Assembly: GCA_015680905.1 (NCBI GenBank)
Contig: CM027380.1
Location: 15,518,001 to 15,582,000 of the forward strand
From: Coptis chinensis
Taxonomy: Eukaryota > Streptophyta > Magnoliopsida > Ranunculales > Ranunculaceae
Direction of reading: 5' to 3'
Length of the DNA stretch: 64,000 bases
A program made the translations under genes and the position numbers. The notes beneath the pieces were generated by a model. That model was given only the letters and a program-made list of their open reading frames with translations, did not search any database and was not told the DNA's origin. This document shows, in pieces, positions 28,770-39,203 of the stretch. How positions within the stretch are numbered: position 1 is the first letter of the stretch; every line of letters starts with the position of its first letter.

Positions 28770-30625
28770 CTGGATGTCTTTCAATGAATTCAGCTTCAAG
28801 TTCATAAGTTGCTTCTGATATCAGTCGAAAAAAGTATTTAATCTTTGAAGCATTTAAAGATACAAAATCATATATATACATTTAAAAGCGGTGTAACACT
28901 TAACTCAAGTCTAACTTTTAATTTAAAATATAATGGAAAATTATCATATATATACATACATACATCTTGTGATAATAGAACAAAAAATGTGTATAGATTG
29001 AATGCTCAAGGCATGTGTAGTTGCAGGTTTTAGTCAAGTAGATAACAAAGATAACGTAAGGGAAACTACAAGACCATAACTTTCTTCTTCATTGTTTTCC
29101 TCCCTTCTCGAAGGACCAAGTTTAATAGGTTGGAAAACCCTATCTAATTTCCATTTTATGCAATTATGCAATGAAGATGGTGATTAGTGAAGTACAAAGC
29201 GTCTATTGAAAAGAAGGTATAAAAAAATGGTATGTTCTATTTTTGTTTTTCTTTCTATTGGGAAGAGTTTGATTTTGGAGAAGGTGAATTGGTAGAATAT
29301 ATATGAACTCGTAGAGGAAACAAAAGATACAAGCTCATAATGATAGGTAACCCAACAAGCACACTCATCGGTCCAAGTGGTAAAACCTTGAGTAGACAAA
29401 AAAAGGAATTACATCACTTGGAATACCGGTTTGCTTCTTGGTTCAGCAGGGTAAGAAGAGTATTAAATTAGCTTAAAAATGACTAGAATATACAGATGAC
29501 GACATGGGTAACATAGCATGAAGTGAAAATTTTAGCAGACCAGGTACCTAGTGTACAATTGCACAAATTTCTTAAGGTACCATATTCTCTTGGATAAACA
29601 GTATCTGGCAGATCTGACTGCAACATCATTCCCCCTTGGCCACCCCTCCTCCAGGCAAGATGCTTTCAGCAATAGTCTCCCTTACAAACCTGAGAAAGGA
29701 AAAAAACAACGTCCGAAAAATCTCTCAAGAATGTAAGCAAGAACAGATAAAAGGATAACTAGATTACAAAAATGCCATAAGATGACTTTTAGTTTGGATC
29801 AGATGTATAGAGCATTACCACAAGAATGACTGACAAAGGACAAGTAATACATGAATGCCTTGAGCAATTCGTTTTCTTGATAAATGTGACAGATACACTT
29901 ACCTTGCTAGTTTGTCTCGGGAGGATTGCAAGATATAGATCACAAGAATGAAAGATAGCACAAGTCCTGTTTCACATGCAAAAACGAAAACTTATTCAAA
30001 GATTTGTTCACGAAGCCTAACTCTACTCCTATTGATGCACAGTTCCGTTCCATCCCTGATTGTTTGTAGCTAAAAGGAAGCTTATATCACAAGAGTTAAT
30101 CACCAAATTCCACTAATTCCAGTTTCTTGGAAACATCAATCCTGATTCTTAAATTGCCGTGAGAGTAGCAGAGGTATCACATATGTACTATAGTTTCAAA
30201 ATGTCCATTTTCCTCAATAACTTGCTTTCTTTCTTTGCTATATAGAAAATACAATTATTAATAAGTTGATAAGCATGACACGCCTTTTTACGATCCAAAC
30301 AATACATAAAATCCAGCAGCAACATCTATCTCGGACGCCCTCGCCTGTAATATTTGCCAAACCATCAACTTTGGAGAATGGAAATATAACACCATATTAA
30401 CACCATAACAAGGCATGGCATGAAACACAGATCACTAACTTCTAAAATCTTTGAGAATCAACTACTACTTAGAGAGAATACATAATGTATTTGGCTATTT
30501 GCAAAGCTAAAGGCATGTAATTGATATACTAACCATGTATATCGATAAGAACATGTTTTGGCCAATCGCTCGATCCCAAAACTGCTTACGTAAGCGGGAT
30601 GTGTTTCAACAACTGCACAATCAAC
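28770..30625 (-). other. Unrecognised exon-like pieces inside the CACTA element
   Basis: Several minus-strand stretches look like exons with splice signals but match no family I recognise. Near 28817-28745 is LISEATYELEAEFIERH followed by GTGCAAG. Near 30350-30300, after TATTACAG, is ASEIDVAAGFYVLFG followed by GTAAAA. Near 29968-29903, after GAAACAG, is GLVLSFILVIYILQSS followed by GTAAGT. Near 29689, after TTTCTCAG, is FVRETIAESILPGGG. They lie downstream of the ZIFL exons on the same strand. They may be further captured fragments or the remains of transposon genes. Confidence 0.3.
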
Positions 30626-31460
30626 AGAAGGTGAATAAATACTAGATTGATGCATCATAAACGAAGTTGAGAGCTTAAAATTTTATTTGAAGAGAGAGTC
30701 AGCAATATAGTCAGAAAAGTACTTCTCCTGCAGTTAGAGTAATGTGAGTCTTGCATGGAAGCAATACAAGATTAATCATCAATAGGATTTCAACATCAAA
30801 GCCATTCGACATAATAAACCCACAAATTTACATCTCGAGAGAGAAATACACATAGAAGCGTTACTTAATCTAGAGATGCCCAATCGAAGCATGGTCAATA
30901 TGGATTGCTATGTGGCTCACATCATAAGAACTTCAGGCACAATGTGCATTCAAGAGCTTGAAGCACTAAGGAGACAGGTGAACACCTTATTGAAGTGATG
31001 GGCCATGAAACCTAAAACAATATATGATAATGATGTAAAGACTTCGAGGTTAAGTTTAAAATGTGCATTCCGGTCTACTGTTCCATTTACTCAACCTATG
31101 CTAATACGACCTTTGAACCATCGTCTAAGTAATACTCTAATCGACTGATACCAAGTATATTATCTATAAGATCAATTAAATATGTACCAAAGTATTTTCA
31201 AATGGTTATATCGATATGTACCCAAAACACGTGGATACTTTAATGTCTACCAATAAGTTCCTTTGAAAACAAAAAGTCAACCACAAAATGAAAAGCACGA
31301 AACCATATTTAGTACTTGGACAAGAAGGAATGATACAAAAGGGATGGAAGGGAAGTATCACATACAGTGGTGGGGCATGTCTATAACTTTAGCTGTGACC
31401 CCATGTAAATCACTTCCTGAGTACATATACAGAATCTACTCAGAGTTTAGTGCTGCGTAC

Positions 31461-33318
31461 CTGGGAGGAAAGAAGTATCCTGGCGCTTTTGTGTCCAAGA
31501 AACCCTACATATAACAAAGACACAAGTAATTAAGGAACAAGATTGGAATTTGATTTTTCTTTATTCTACCAGATCACCTTAAATATTCAACGAAATATTG
31601 GATTTGCTTTGAAGACAAAGAAATGATGGTATGAATGAAATATGGAAATCAGGGAGAACAATTGTATAGTTGTACACATAAACTCCACAGATGGCAACAA
31701 GTACATTAAACAAGATTGACATTGAAACTGTGGTCAACCTTCCACCATTTCCTTTGGACTCGTCATTCTAAGGTGTGACTTAAATAATGTAATGGTGTCA
31801 CATGTTTGAATGCTCATTATATATCATAAGAAAGAACTGGTATGTTAAACAAATGATCTGAGATATCACTGATATGATCTTGGATTACACTAGCGAGGTT
31901 GCATCATGTTGTACGAGCTAGGAAGATGACTCTAAATTTGTATCTGTCTAGGTCAAACAGGAAGCACAAAACAGAAAGCTGTTCTATTGGCCTATATTAA
32001 AACGACTCCATTTTTGTGAGGGCTCTATGGATTTCACTTGGTCTTCAAGAACAGCTAATCGTGAGTCACTTTCGCTAGGAAAATAAAACTATAATGTCAT
32101 CGTTTTTGAAGCTAGAAGATGATACAAATGATTATATATTGAGAAATTGTTGTATTCATGTGCAAGTACATGTCATTGTCGTAACAAAATACTTCTTAAG
32201 AGTACTTACAGAAAACCTCCTATGGCCAGTCCAAGACCTCTGAAGAGAGACATCCCAGTCATAGCAATTCCATTTGCAGCTCCTCTTTGCTTCTGGTCCT
32301 ATTCGTATGGTAATAAATGCCAATCATTCTAGTGAAAATGGCACAAACAAGCCAATAGATATCAATGCAAATATGATAGTGAAAAGTTACCACCGCATTG
32401 TTCTGTAGTACGGATAGTCCAGTGGCAATGACTATCTGTTAAAGAGAGAAAAACAATATTAAACAGACCATCATTAAGTTCATTTTTTCTTGTAGGCAAA
32501 AAGAAAAGAGAGAAAAAATGACCATCATGAAGTTCATACTTACTGTTAAAACATTCATCAGCATAGATGCACATTCAAAGAAAATTAAAAAGCCGAACCC
32601 GGATAACATAGCTATGAAGGGGTAACTTTGCAACACCGGTACAGATAAAGTCATAAAACCTACACGTATAACATAAAGGGAGCACATTCAATCAATAATC
32701 TGAGCTGAATCTTAAAGATAAACTTTAAACCATGGAAAATCTTGACACCTACCGCTGCTGTAACGCGAGAAACCATGACTGGACCGAGAATTCTCTCTAT
32801 CAATGGATATAGAAAAGTTTGAAAGACTAAAAGGCCCCACCTATACTTGAATAAGTTAGTAATTTAATCCCAAGAACAAACAAAGTCATTAAACTACTTC
32901 ACAAAGATTATATGTACATATACAAAGTAAAGTTGGTGAATTTCTTTTTTAATACTCCTAGATCACTTAACTGCTAACATTGCATTTCTAACAAGACAAA
33001 TTTGATTTTCCAAGAGGAGTTGAAGGAAAAGATTTGACTTTGAGTATCTGTACATATAATATATTATTGCAAAGTAAGCATTATAGATACTATTCACAAA
33101 GAAATTCTCAAGCAATACTTTATCTAATTGAGTAAATAGGTTAAAAAAGAGGTTGGAGAATTTTCTAATTTCAGAAGCACTTCTAATTATAAGTTATAAG
33201 AATTAAAACTATGATGATAAGTATCCAACTTACCAGAGATTGTGAGAACAACGCCAACCTTATTAGTCGAAAAACCTAATCCAAAGGTTTTCGAACTGAC
33301 AGCCCATAGAGAAAATAC
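31461..33318 (-). pseudogene. Captured ZIF1-like (ZIFL) MFS transporter exons
   Basis: Six minus-strand exons with GT-AG borders are recognisable: 33318-33234, 32840-32753, 32659-32544, 32435-32391, 32298-32210 and 31504-31461. They encode the C-terminal half of a zinc-induced-facilitator-like major facilitator, in gene order. Diagnostic stretches are VFSLWAVSSKTFGLGFS, LYPLIERILGPVMVSR, LQSYPFIAMLSG, GLSVLQNNAV, QRGAANGIAMTGMSLF and SWTQKRQDTSFLPG. The N-terminal transmembrane half and the last exon are missing. Exon 2 is one base out of frame after the first splice junction, so no full product can be made. Known: ZIFL proteins move zinc-nicotianamine or potassium and affect auxin transport. 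Here the fragment lies entirely within the CACTA ends, which points to capture by the element. Confidence 0.82.
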
Positions 33319-34297
33319 CTGTGAAAGAAAGTTCAAGCTTCAGTTATACATAGTAATTAGGAGACATTTTACACCCTCGGGAAAATATCCAACTCAAGAA
33401 CATTCGTATAAGCTCACTTGATGAAGTACTAGAATTGAGATTGACTGAAATGAAAGTAGAAAGAAAAAGAAAAAGAAAGACCCCATCTGGCTCCTGGAAG
33501 TGGCAGCGGCAGCGGTTCATCCCTTTTCCCCTTTTGTTTTGTTTACTCTTTTCCAGGTACTGACCAGTTGACCTAATGAGCGGCGAGGTGAAAAAATCCC
33601 ACTAAAATTTTAAGCCTTCTTTCTTTTATTTTTTTTAATTGGTCTCAAATTTTATAATTAGATTTTAACATTAGTCAAGCTTGTGCATCCGTTAGTTAAT
33701 ATCTCTATAAACGCGTTACAAAATAATTCCGATAATTTACTAATGGTTAAGTAATTATGTAACGGAACACTAACTGTTATTAACTTACTAACGATGTATA
33801 TGTGTTACAAATGAGAAATTACAATTGTTAGAAAATCCTTGTTATGGTGTAGTGAAAAAAGCTGTTATGGTGTAGTGACGGTAGGTTTTCTCACTGTTGC
33901 GGGAATCCTAAGAGTCGTAGAACTGTAGAAGTTGTAGGGAGAGACCGAGAGAATAGTGGGAATCCAATTTGAATGAGTTTAAGATCTTGTATTTTTTTTT
34001 TCGTATTTGACTATTTGGTATAAAGTCATAAACCACGGTAGAAAGTGGAAAATTTATATACCACTGTTTATGTTTAAGGTAGTGGGGATGTGGAGTACTC
34101 TCATGCTGAAAAAAAAAACTAACCATGGTATATGGCCCAACTTATCCCACGGTTTTCATGTAACTGTGGCATATACTAGTAAACCAATGACCAAAGAAAT
34201 TTCCGCCGTGGTATATAAGTATTTCCCACGGTTTTTGGAAGAACCGTGGTATAAATGTTCTTATTGACCGTGGTATATGTGTCATTCTGTAGTAGTT

Positions 34298-34679
34298 TTG
34301 AGAGTCAAATTAAGTATATTGGGTCTCTGTCCAATGAATTAAGAATTTCAGAAAGAGTTTTCCTGTTCTTGAGTTGTCGGTTAGTCGATATACGATCAGT
34401 AGATGATGACCTTTCAAGCAGTGCAATTTTTGTGTTCTTGGAACTGAAAAATTGAAACTTAAATTTCTATTAACTTGAGTAATGTAAAATATATCAATGT
34501 GTGAGAACTTTACCTGTTCATTAGATGTTTAAGTTCAGGAATTTCCAAGTTGTAATAAATTTTTGTTGCTCTTGTCGAATTTAGATAGTATACACTTGAA
34601 ATATTTTAAAAATTAGTTCATTCCAAGCGAAGGAATAATATGGTAATATACAGTGATAATTGTATTCATAATAATGAAG
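34298..34679. other. Short non-coding junction between CACTA and Helitron block
   Basis: No gene or repeat is evident in this stretch between the CACTA right end and the RPA-like pseudogene. Confidence 0.4.
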
Positions 34680-35581
34680 TTACCATTATAGATATCAACA
34701 GTCAACGATGTTACAACGACCACAGGCTGATCCACAGTAGAGTTAATGATATCTTTGTCAACCAAGTCCACCCCATTTTCCCATAATGTAATCCTTATTT
34801 TTTTCCCACTGGGTGGTAATGTTTTGCGAGTATATAAATACAGGTAAGAATTTCATATTCATTAAAAAACAAAATTATTGAAAGTTGACCTCTCAGTCCT
34901 CAAGTGAATATTTCTCAGTTGCTTCATTCCTTTGCTAAACGTTATGGATGTATGACATTCCTTCAAGCACGCCATATACATCTGATAGAGATTATAAAGT
35001 TATAAAGAGATATTTGTTATGCATGAATATATAATATAATATATATATATATATATATTCTCAACGTACCTATTAGATTTGTGATTTGTTTGTAATGACT
35101 GCAGATGTTATCAAATTCAACAAAAGCAAACTTGTATGGTGGAATTTCTAATTGAGTTTCACTTAGCAGTCTAACAAATGTGTCCCATTTAAAAAGTATA
35201 ACAAACTCATTTTCATCAGGCCGATAATTTGAGACTGTTTGTACAATGAAATTTTCAGCAGCATACACACAGCCTTCTCAGATAACTTTTGAGAATTTTT
35301 CTACTTGCTTCTTTGGAACAATTGCATGCATTTGATTTCCCTTAAACCAAAATATACGAAAGTAGTTAGTAATTGTTTGCAATAAAAATAATGGAAAAGG
35401 AATTTGTGCAATTCAAATGAAATTGGCTAACTTTATCATCTATCAAAACCATGTCAAATCTGTTAGTTTTTCCTTGCACTTCTTTTCCGATGCTCCATTT
35501 TCTAGAGACGCGGAACTTAATTTTGCATTGCTGATCCTGGTCATTTATGTCAGACAAAGGAAGATATCCCGGCGTTGTCAT
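34680..35581 (-). pseudogene. RPA70-like OB-fold protein of Helitron type (decayed)
   Basis: Four minus-strand pieces with splice borders run in order. The first starts near 35581 (TTPGYLPLSDIN, then FDMVLIDDK). The second is at about 35340-35067 (GNQMHAIVPKK, VSNYRPDENEF, IPPYKFAFVEF). The third is near 34983 (DVYGVLEGMSYI) and the fourth is about 34790-34685 (ITLWENGVDLVD, VVVVTSLTV). These are the OB-fold blocks of replication protein A large-subunit-like proteins that plant Helitrons carry. In-frame stops (after KFSKVI and after GMSYIHNV) show it is dead. Known: RPA-like proteins bind single-stranded DNA; in Helitrons they are thought to assist rolling-circle transposition. Position and strand match the Helitron pieces at 39-41.5 kb. 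Confidence 0.75.
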
Positions 35582-36434
35582 TTCAAAGGAAGCTTATAAA
35601 ATTTTAAAGTCAGAGGAATATAGACCATGGAAGGACTGCTATTTCATTTAAAAAAACTACAGGACTATGAAAAAAAAAAGATAATGAAACAATGCAATAA
35701 TGAGTCTAAGTGAGCTTCTATATTGCTCTAACATAGACATAAGATTGGGCTAGTAGGTTCTATGTTAGCATATTTGCTGGCGTTAATCATATAAGCTTGT
35801 GACTGAGATAGTAGTAAGTATTGGTGACACGATAGAATAAAAAAATGATGTACATTGTCATCAGTACATGTACATAATTATAAAGGTCCTTGCATTGCTG
35901 AATTACGCCGAAAACCGAGTTCATGGGCATAACACGCGGTGAAAACATAGTTGGTTGCACCAAGACCCACATAAACCAATTTTGCAAAAAAAGAAAGTAG
36001 GGTAGCTAGGATAGCCAGCGATAGTGCATGACAAAGAATAGGACATAAGATTATTGATCAACTTCTTAATATTTGCCTCGAACTCTTGGAGATGTGCATT
36101 GGTTGAGAGGGCCATCAATGTGAAGAGTGATCATGGTTTTGTAGTCTAGTCCCCCTAAATTGAGAGCAAGACCTAACAAAACTTAAGATACAACCTATAC
36201 TTTTTGAAGAAGCATATGGTGTATTACTGAGTTTTCAAACTATCAAACCGTCAATAAATTGTACACAGGAACTGAACATTTGAAAGTAATTCATTGATAA
36301 AAAATTACAGTTCACATGAGACATGAGAATGCTTGAGTACACTAACTTATCGTATAGGAAATTGAAGCTCATTGATGTGTTTACTTTGTAGATATACAAA
36401 AGCCACACAAAAATTATCATATGTTAAGCCTTCT
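35582..36434. other. Non-coding part of the Helitron block
   Basis: AT-rich, with ORFs under 75 codons that show no recognisable domain on either strand. Confidence 0.4.
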
Positions 36435-36975
36435 TCATGGGCGAGTTAAGTGTTGGAGTTCAAACACATGTAACCTGTTGCTTATACACTTAATATTCCC
36501 CCAGGTTGAGAATGTCAATTGGTGGGAAAGTAACCTCTTCTCATCACTCCTGTCGGTCTCTAAACCATCATCCTCTTCTTCATAATCAATCTCAGTGACG
36601 CTTTCCTTTCCATTGAGCTTGTGTGATTCTGAAAATTGTACTTGGGAATACTCACCTCCGATAGGAGGATTGTCAAACTCGATCTGTTGCATTTCTGATT
36701 CTATTAACGCTTACATTCGTGCTCTCGCTCTGATCTCTTGGATAAGTGGAGTAGAGGAAGGAGTAGATGAAGCAACATATAGTCATTGGAATTGTTATTG
36801 CTTTGTAAAGAGCTTTGGCAAGTGATGCGGCATTCTCCCTATCTGTTTCAATCTCAATAGTTTGGCTAGACCATCGAGGAACATGTTTATATCCATACAG
36901 ACGCTGAGACAAAATCCCCACTACCGGAGGAGCAAATGAGGCCAGTATCGACTCAAAAGATTAATCCAGGGCATA
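36435..36975 (-). pseudogene. Captured C-terminus of a UNE2-like MFS transporter
   Basis: The minus strand reads YALD, a stop, then SFESILASFAPPVVGILSQ, the periplasm-facing end of the plant UNE2 (AT1G78130) type of major facilitator. The last transmembrane helix (ITIPMTICCFIYSFLY) and the family signature TYPRD follow. After that the frame slips by one base: the continuation with ESEMQQIEFDN and an acidic tail is in another frame and has a TAA where a glutamate codon is expected. Only about the last quarter of the gene is present. It is fused directly, without an intron, to P450 sequence at its 5' side. Confidence 0.8.
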
Positions 36976-37590
36976 GAACACCAAGAGGACGTAAGTGGAC
37001 ACCTTCATTTGTGAGAAAGCAAATTCTTTCCCAGCACAAATTCGCTGGCCAACCTAAGAAGCAAGAAATAACATGAATTTAGTTGTATTCGACTCTGTGC
37101 TCCCACAAATTTAAAAAGAAAAAAAAAATGAAGAGATTGTTTGTAATTGGTCTAAAAAATCACAACGGCATGGATAAAAGTAAGTGTTTTTTGTCTAAGA
37201 GGTGTGAGAGGTCCAAATTAGTACCAATGGGAAAGTTTGTTTAATAAAATCTATTACCTGGAAGGCTAGGATCTCCATGCGGCAACTTGAAAGGGATCTC
37301 CATGCGGCAATTGCCATCTTCGTCGATCTACCTCTCAGGACGATATTCTTCTGCATCCTCACCCCAAATATAGTTCATTCATCCCATGTCATAAGGCTGA
37401 TACGATACCAAATCACATTTCTTCACCCTAAATCCATCTAGCAAGGTATCATCTCCAAAGCAATATATTGCATTCTACATATAACCAAGACCAGATGTAA
37501 TATTTTAATAATCAGCACACGTAAACGCAAATAGCTTGGGAATAATAAAAGTGTAAGCATAAGACTTCTTTGGAGTATCTTTTGGAATTG
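36976..37590 (-). pseudogene. Captured CYP704-like cytochrome P450 fragment
   Basis: Minus-strand blocks in P450 order are present. DDTLLDGFRVKKCDLVSYQP followed by WGEDAEEYRPER is the PERF-region segment of CYP704-type enzymes. After an intron (acceptor TTCTTAG near 37054) comes GQRICAGKEFAFSQMK, the heme-binding cysteine motif and the start of the L helix. In-frame TGA and TAG codons break the first exon, and a 17-bp block (37269-37285) is repeated at 37294-37310. Known: CYP704 enzymes hydroxylate long-chain fatty acids. Here only the last third remains, so it cannot be active. Its downstream end runs straight into MFS sequence. Confidence 0.8.
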
Positions 37591-38165
37591 TTGAAGCCAG
37601 CTCGGTGACTGGAAGAACTTCATCTTGACCTGAATGAACAGGGGCCTCCACAACCTAAACTTCTACAGTGGATATTTCACCATTGTCTAATGGCTCATGA
37701 ACCACCTCTCCATTTCCGTATGACACCTCCACTTCTGGAGTTGTATTCTCAGGCATGGGATGCTCAGGAATATGAGAGGGCTCTGCAACAAAAATTGCCA
37801 AGAATAAACACAAATGGTACCAAGCCACCTGTGGAATATAAAGAAATGAAAAGAAGATGAAGGCAACCTGGATCTGGGGTAACAGGAGTTAATGTGACGT
37901 TTTCAGTGACGCCATTAACTGCAATGGCAACTGCATCGGACTCCACCATTTCATACTCATCCATAAGCCTAAAAACATCATTAAGAACAAAGTACCCTTT
38001 GTCTTGTGGGGCCAGGAAAAATGATTGAGTAAACTTCCTTTTCACAATAAGCCATCCAGTTACTTGAACAACTACTCCACCCTTGTAAGAGTCCTGAGCA
38101 TCAATTGTTTTGATCTCTGCCTTACATTCCTTGTAGTCCATGGAGAGAATGACCACATTAATATC
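37591..38165 (-). pseudogene. Captured G3BP-like NTF2-domain fragment
   Basis: Exon 38165-37868 (minus) encodes the second half of an NTF2-like domain (ILSMDYKECKAEIKTIDAQD, KFTQSFFLAPQDKGYFVLND). It is spliced (GTTGCC donor) to an exon starting at 37782 with the acidic/proline linker of plant G3BP proteins (NGEVVHEPLDNGEIS, VTELASTIPKDTPKKSYA). A TAG interrupts the second exon after STVEV. The RRM that normally follows is missing; the sequence passes into P450 instead. Known: G3BP-like proteins are RNA-binding and stress-granule-associated; NTF2 domains mediate dimerisation. The N-terminal NTF2 exons are not present upstream. Confidence 0.82.
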
Positions 38166-39203
38166 CTGCTCCAAGTTAAATAAAACACTATTATTTCCAG
38201 GTGTAGAAATTGAGAAAAAATAGAAAGTGTACCTATCTGAGAAATGAGTGAATGTCGTAGTTGTATGGCAATGAACAACTTTAAGCAACAACTGGGTGCA
38301 CGTGGAGATCAAATACACACTCAAATTATATTGCCGACTCCTTTTTTATCCTAGAAAAGGTTGATCTCCTGGAAACATAAAACATCACAACAACCCCAAT
38401 ATTCTCTACACAAAAATTCAACCACGTCAACATTGGAATTCTTACAATAAGAATGATTGACAAAAGCTTCTACACCACCATGTGGTAAGGTAGGGAACGT
38501 TTCTTAAAAGAGATATATTAATTAATACCAATACTTAGTAGAGGCAAAAAAAAAAAATTAAAACCAAGGACCGAGTAAATTGTTAAGACTTTAAAACCCA
38601 AAATTCAATTCACAGTAGTTTCGCTCAAAGCATGAAAGTAACAACTTGGTTGAGGCAAATAAAAGAACAACATAATTAACGTTTACCATAATTTTGAAAA
38701 ACATGGACCTTATCCTAACAAAACAAATTTGGCATAGACAACATAACTAAAGAAAAAGAAATCACTTACAAATCCCTAAAAGTACAGGATCTTGATATTC
38801 TTTTTTTCTTCACTTTAAGAAATACTCACTTGACTTTAACAAAAGAAATAAAAACGAAATTAAGTGTGTTTCTCCGAATTCAAATAATGCACTTCTTTTT
38901 ATTACTAAGAGAAAAGTTTGTAATTTTTTTAAAGCAATTTATTAAAAAGACTCTTAATAATGGAAGGTATAACTTCAAACCTGACAATTAAATGAGTGAC
39001 AACTAAACGAGGCTGAAAGATGAAGAATATGATGAGCATACAATAAACATACCCAATCTTCCGTGTGGAGATGAAGAGCAGATAAAGAAAGTTGATGTCT
39101 CAAAGAAAGCATCGTTACTCTTGTAAAATGGTGCCAGCGCAAAAAAATTGGAAACCAAACTTGCCCTAAACAAAATTTAAAAGTAAATTAAAATAATAAT
39201 AAT
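38166..39203. other. Non-coding part of the Helitron block
   Basis: AT-rich. The minus strand near 39120-39060 has a short ORF-like stretch with splice-like borders that might be Helitron-derived. Nothing firm. Confidence 0.35.

Larger units (their letters stand above)
27037..34297. mobile_element. CACTA-type (En/Spm) element, non-autonomous, 7.26 kb
   Basis: The left end reads CACTACTACAGAATGACAC. The right end, on the minus strand, reads ACTACTACAGAATGACAC, with the first C of CACTA changed to A. Within about 350 bp of each end, ACCGTGGTATA / TATACCACGGT motifs occur many times in both orientations, the subterminal repeats typical of CACTA elements. The flanking trinucleotides (GTT and TTG) do not match, so the 3-bp duplication is not seen. 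I find no transposase ORF inside. The interior carries captured exons of a ZIFL transporter on the minus strand and a few unrecognised exon-like pieces. It also contains (TA)n at 27335-27391 and (ATT)n at 27711-27750. Confidence 0.72.

Noticed and set aside
34007-34267. 86-codon plus-strand ORF
   Set aside because: It lies in the CACTA subterminal repeat region and reads CCACGGT/ACCGTGG motifs; not a gene.
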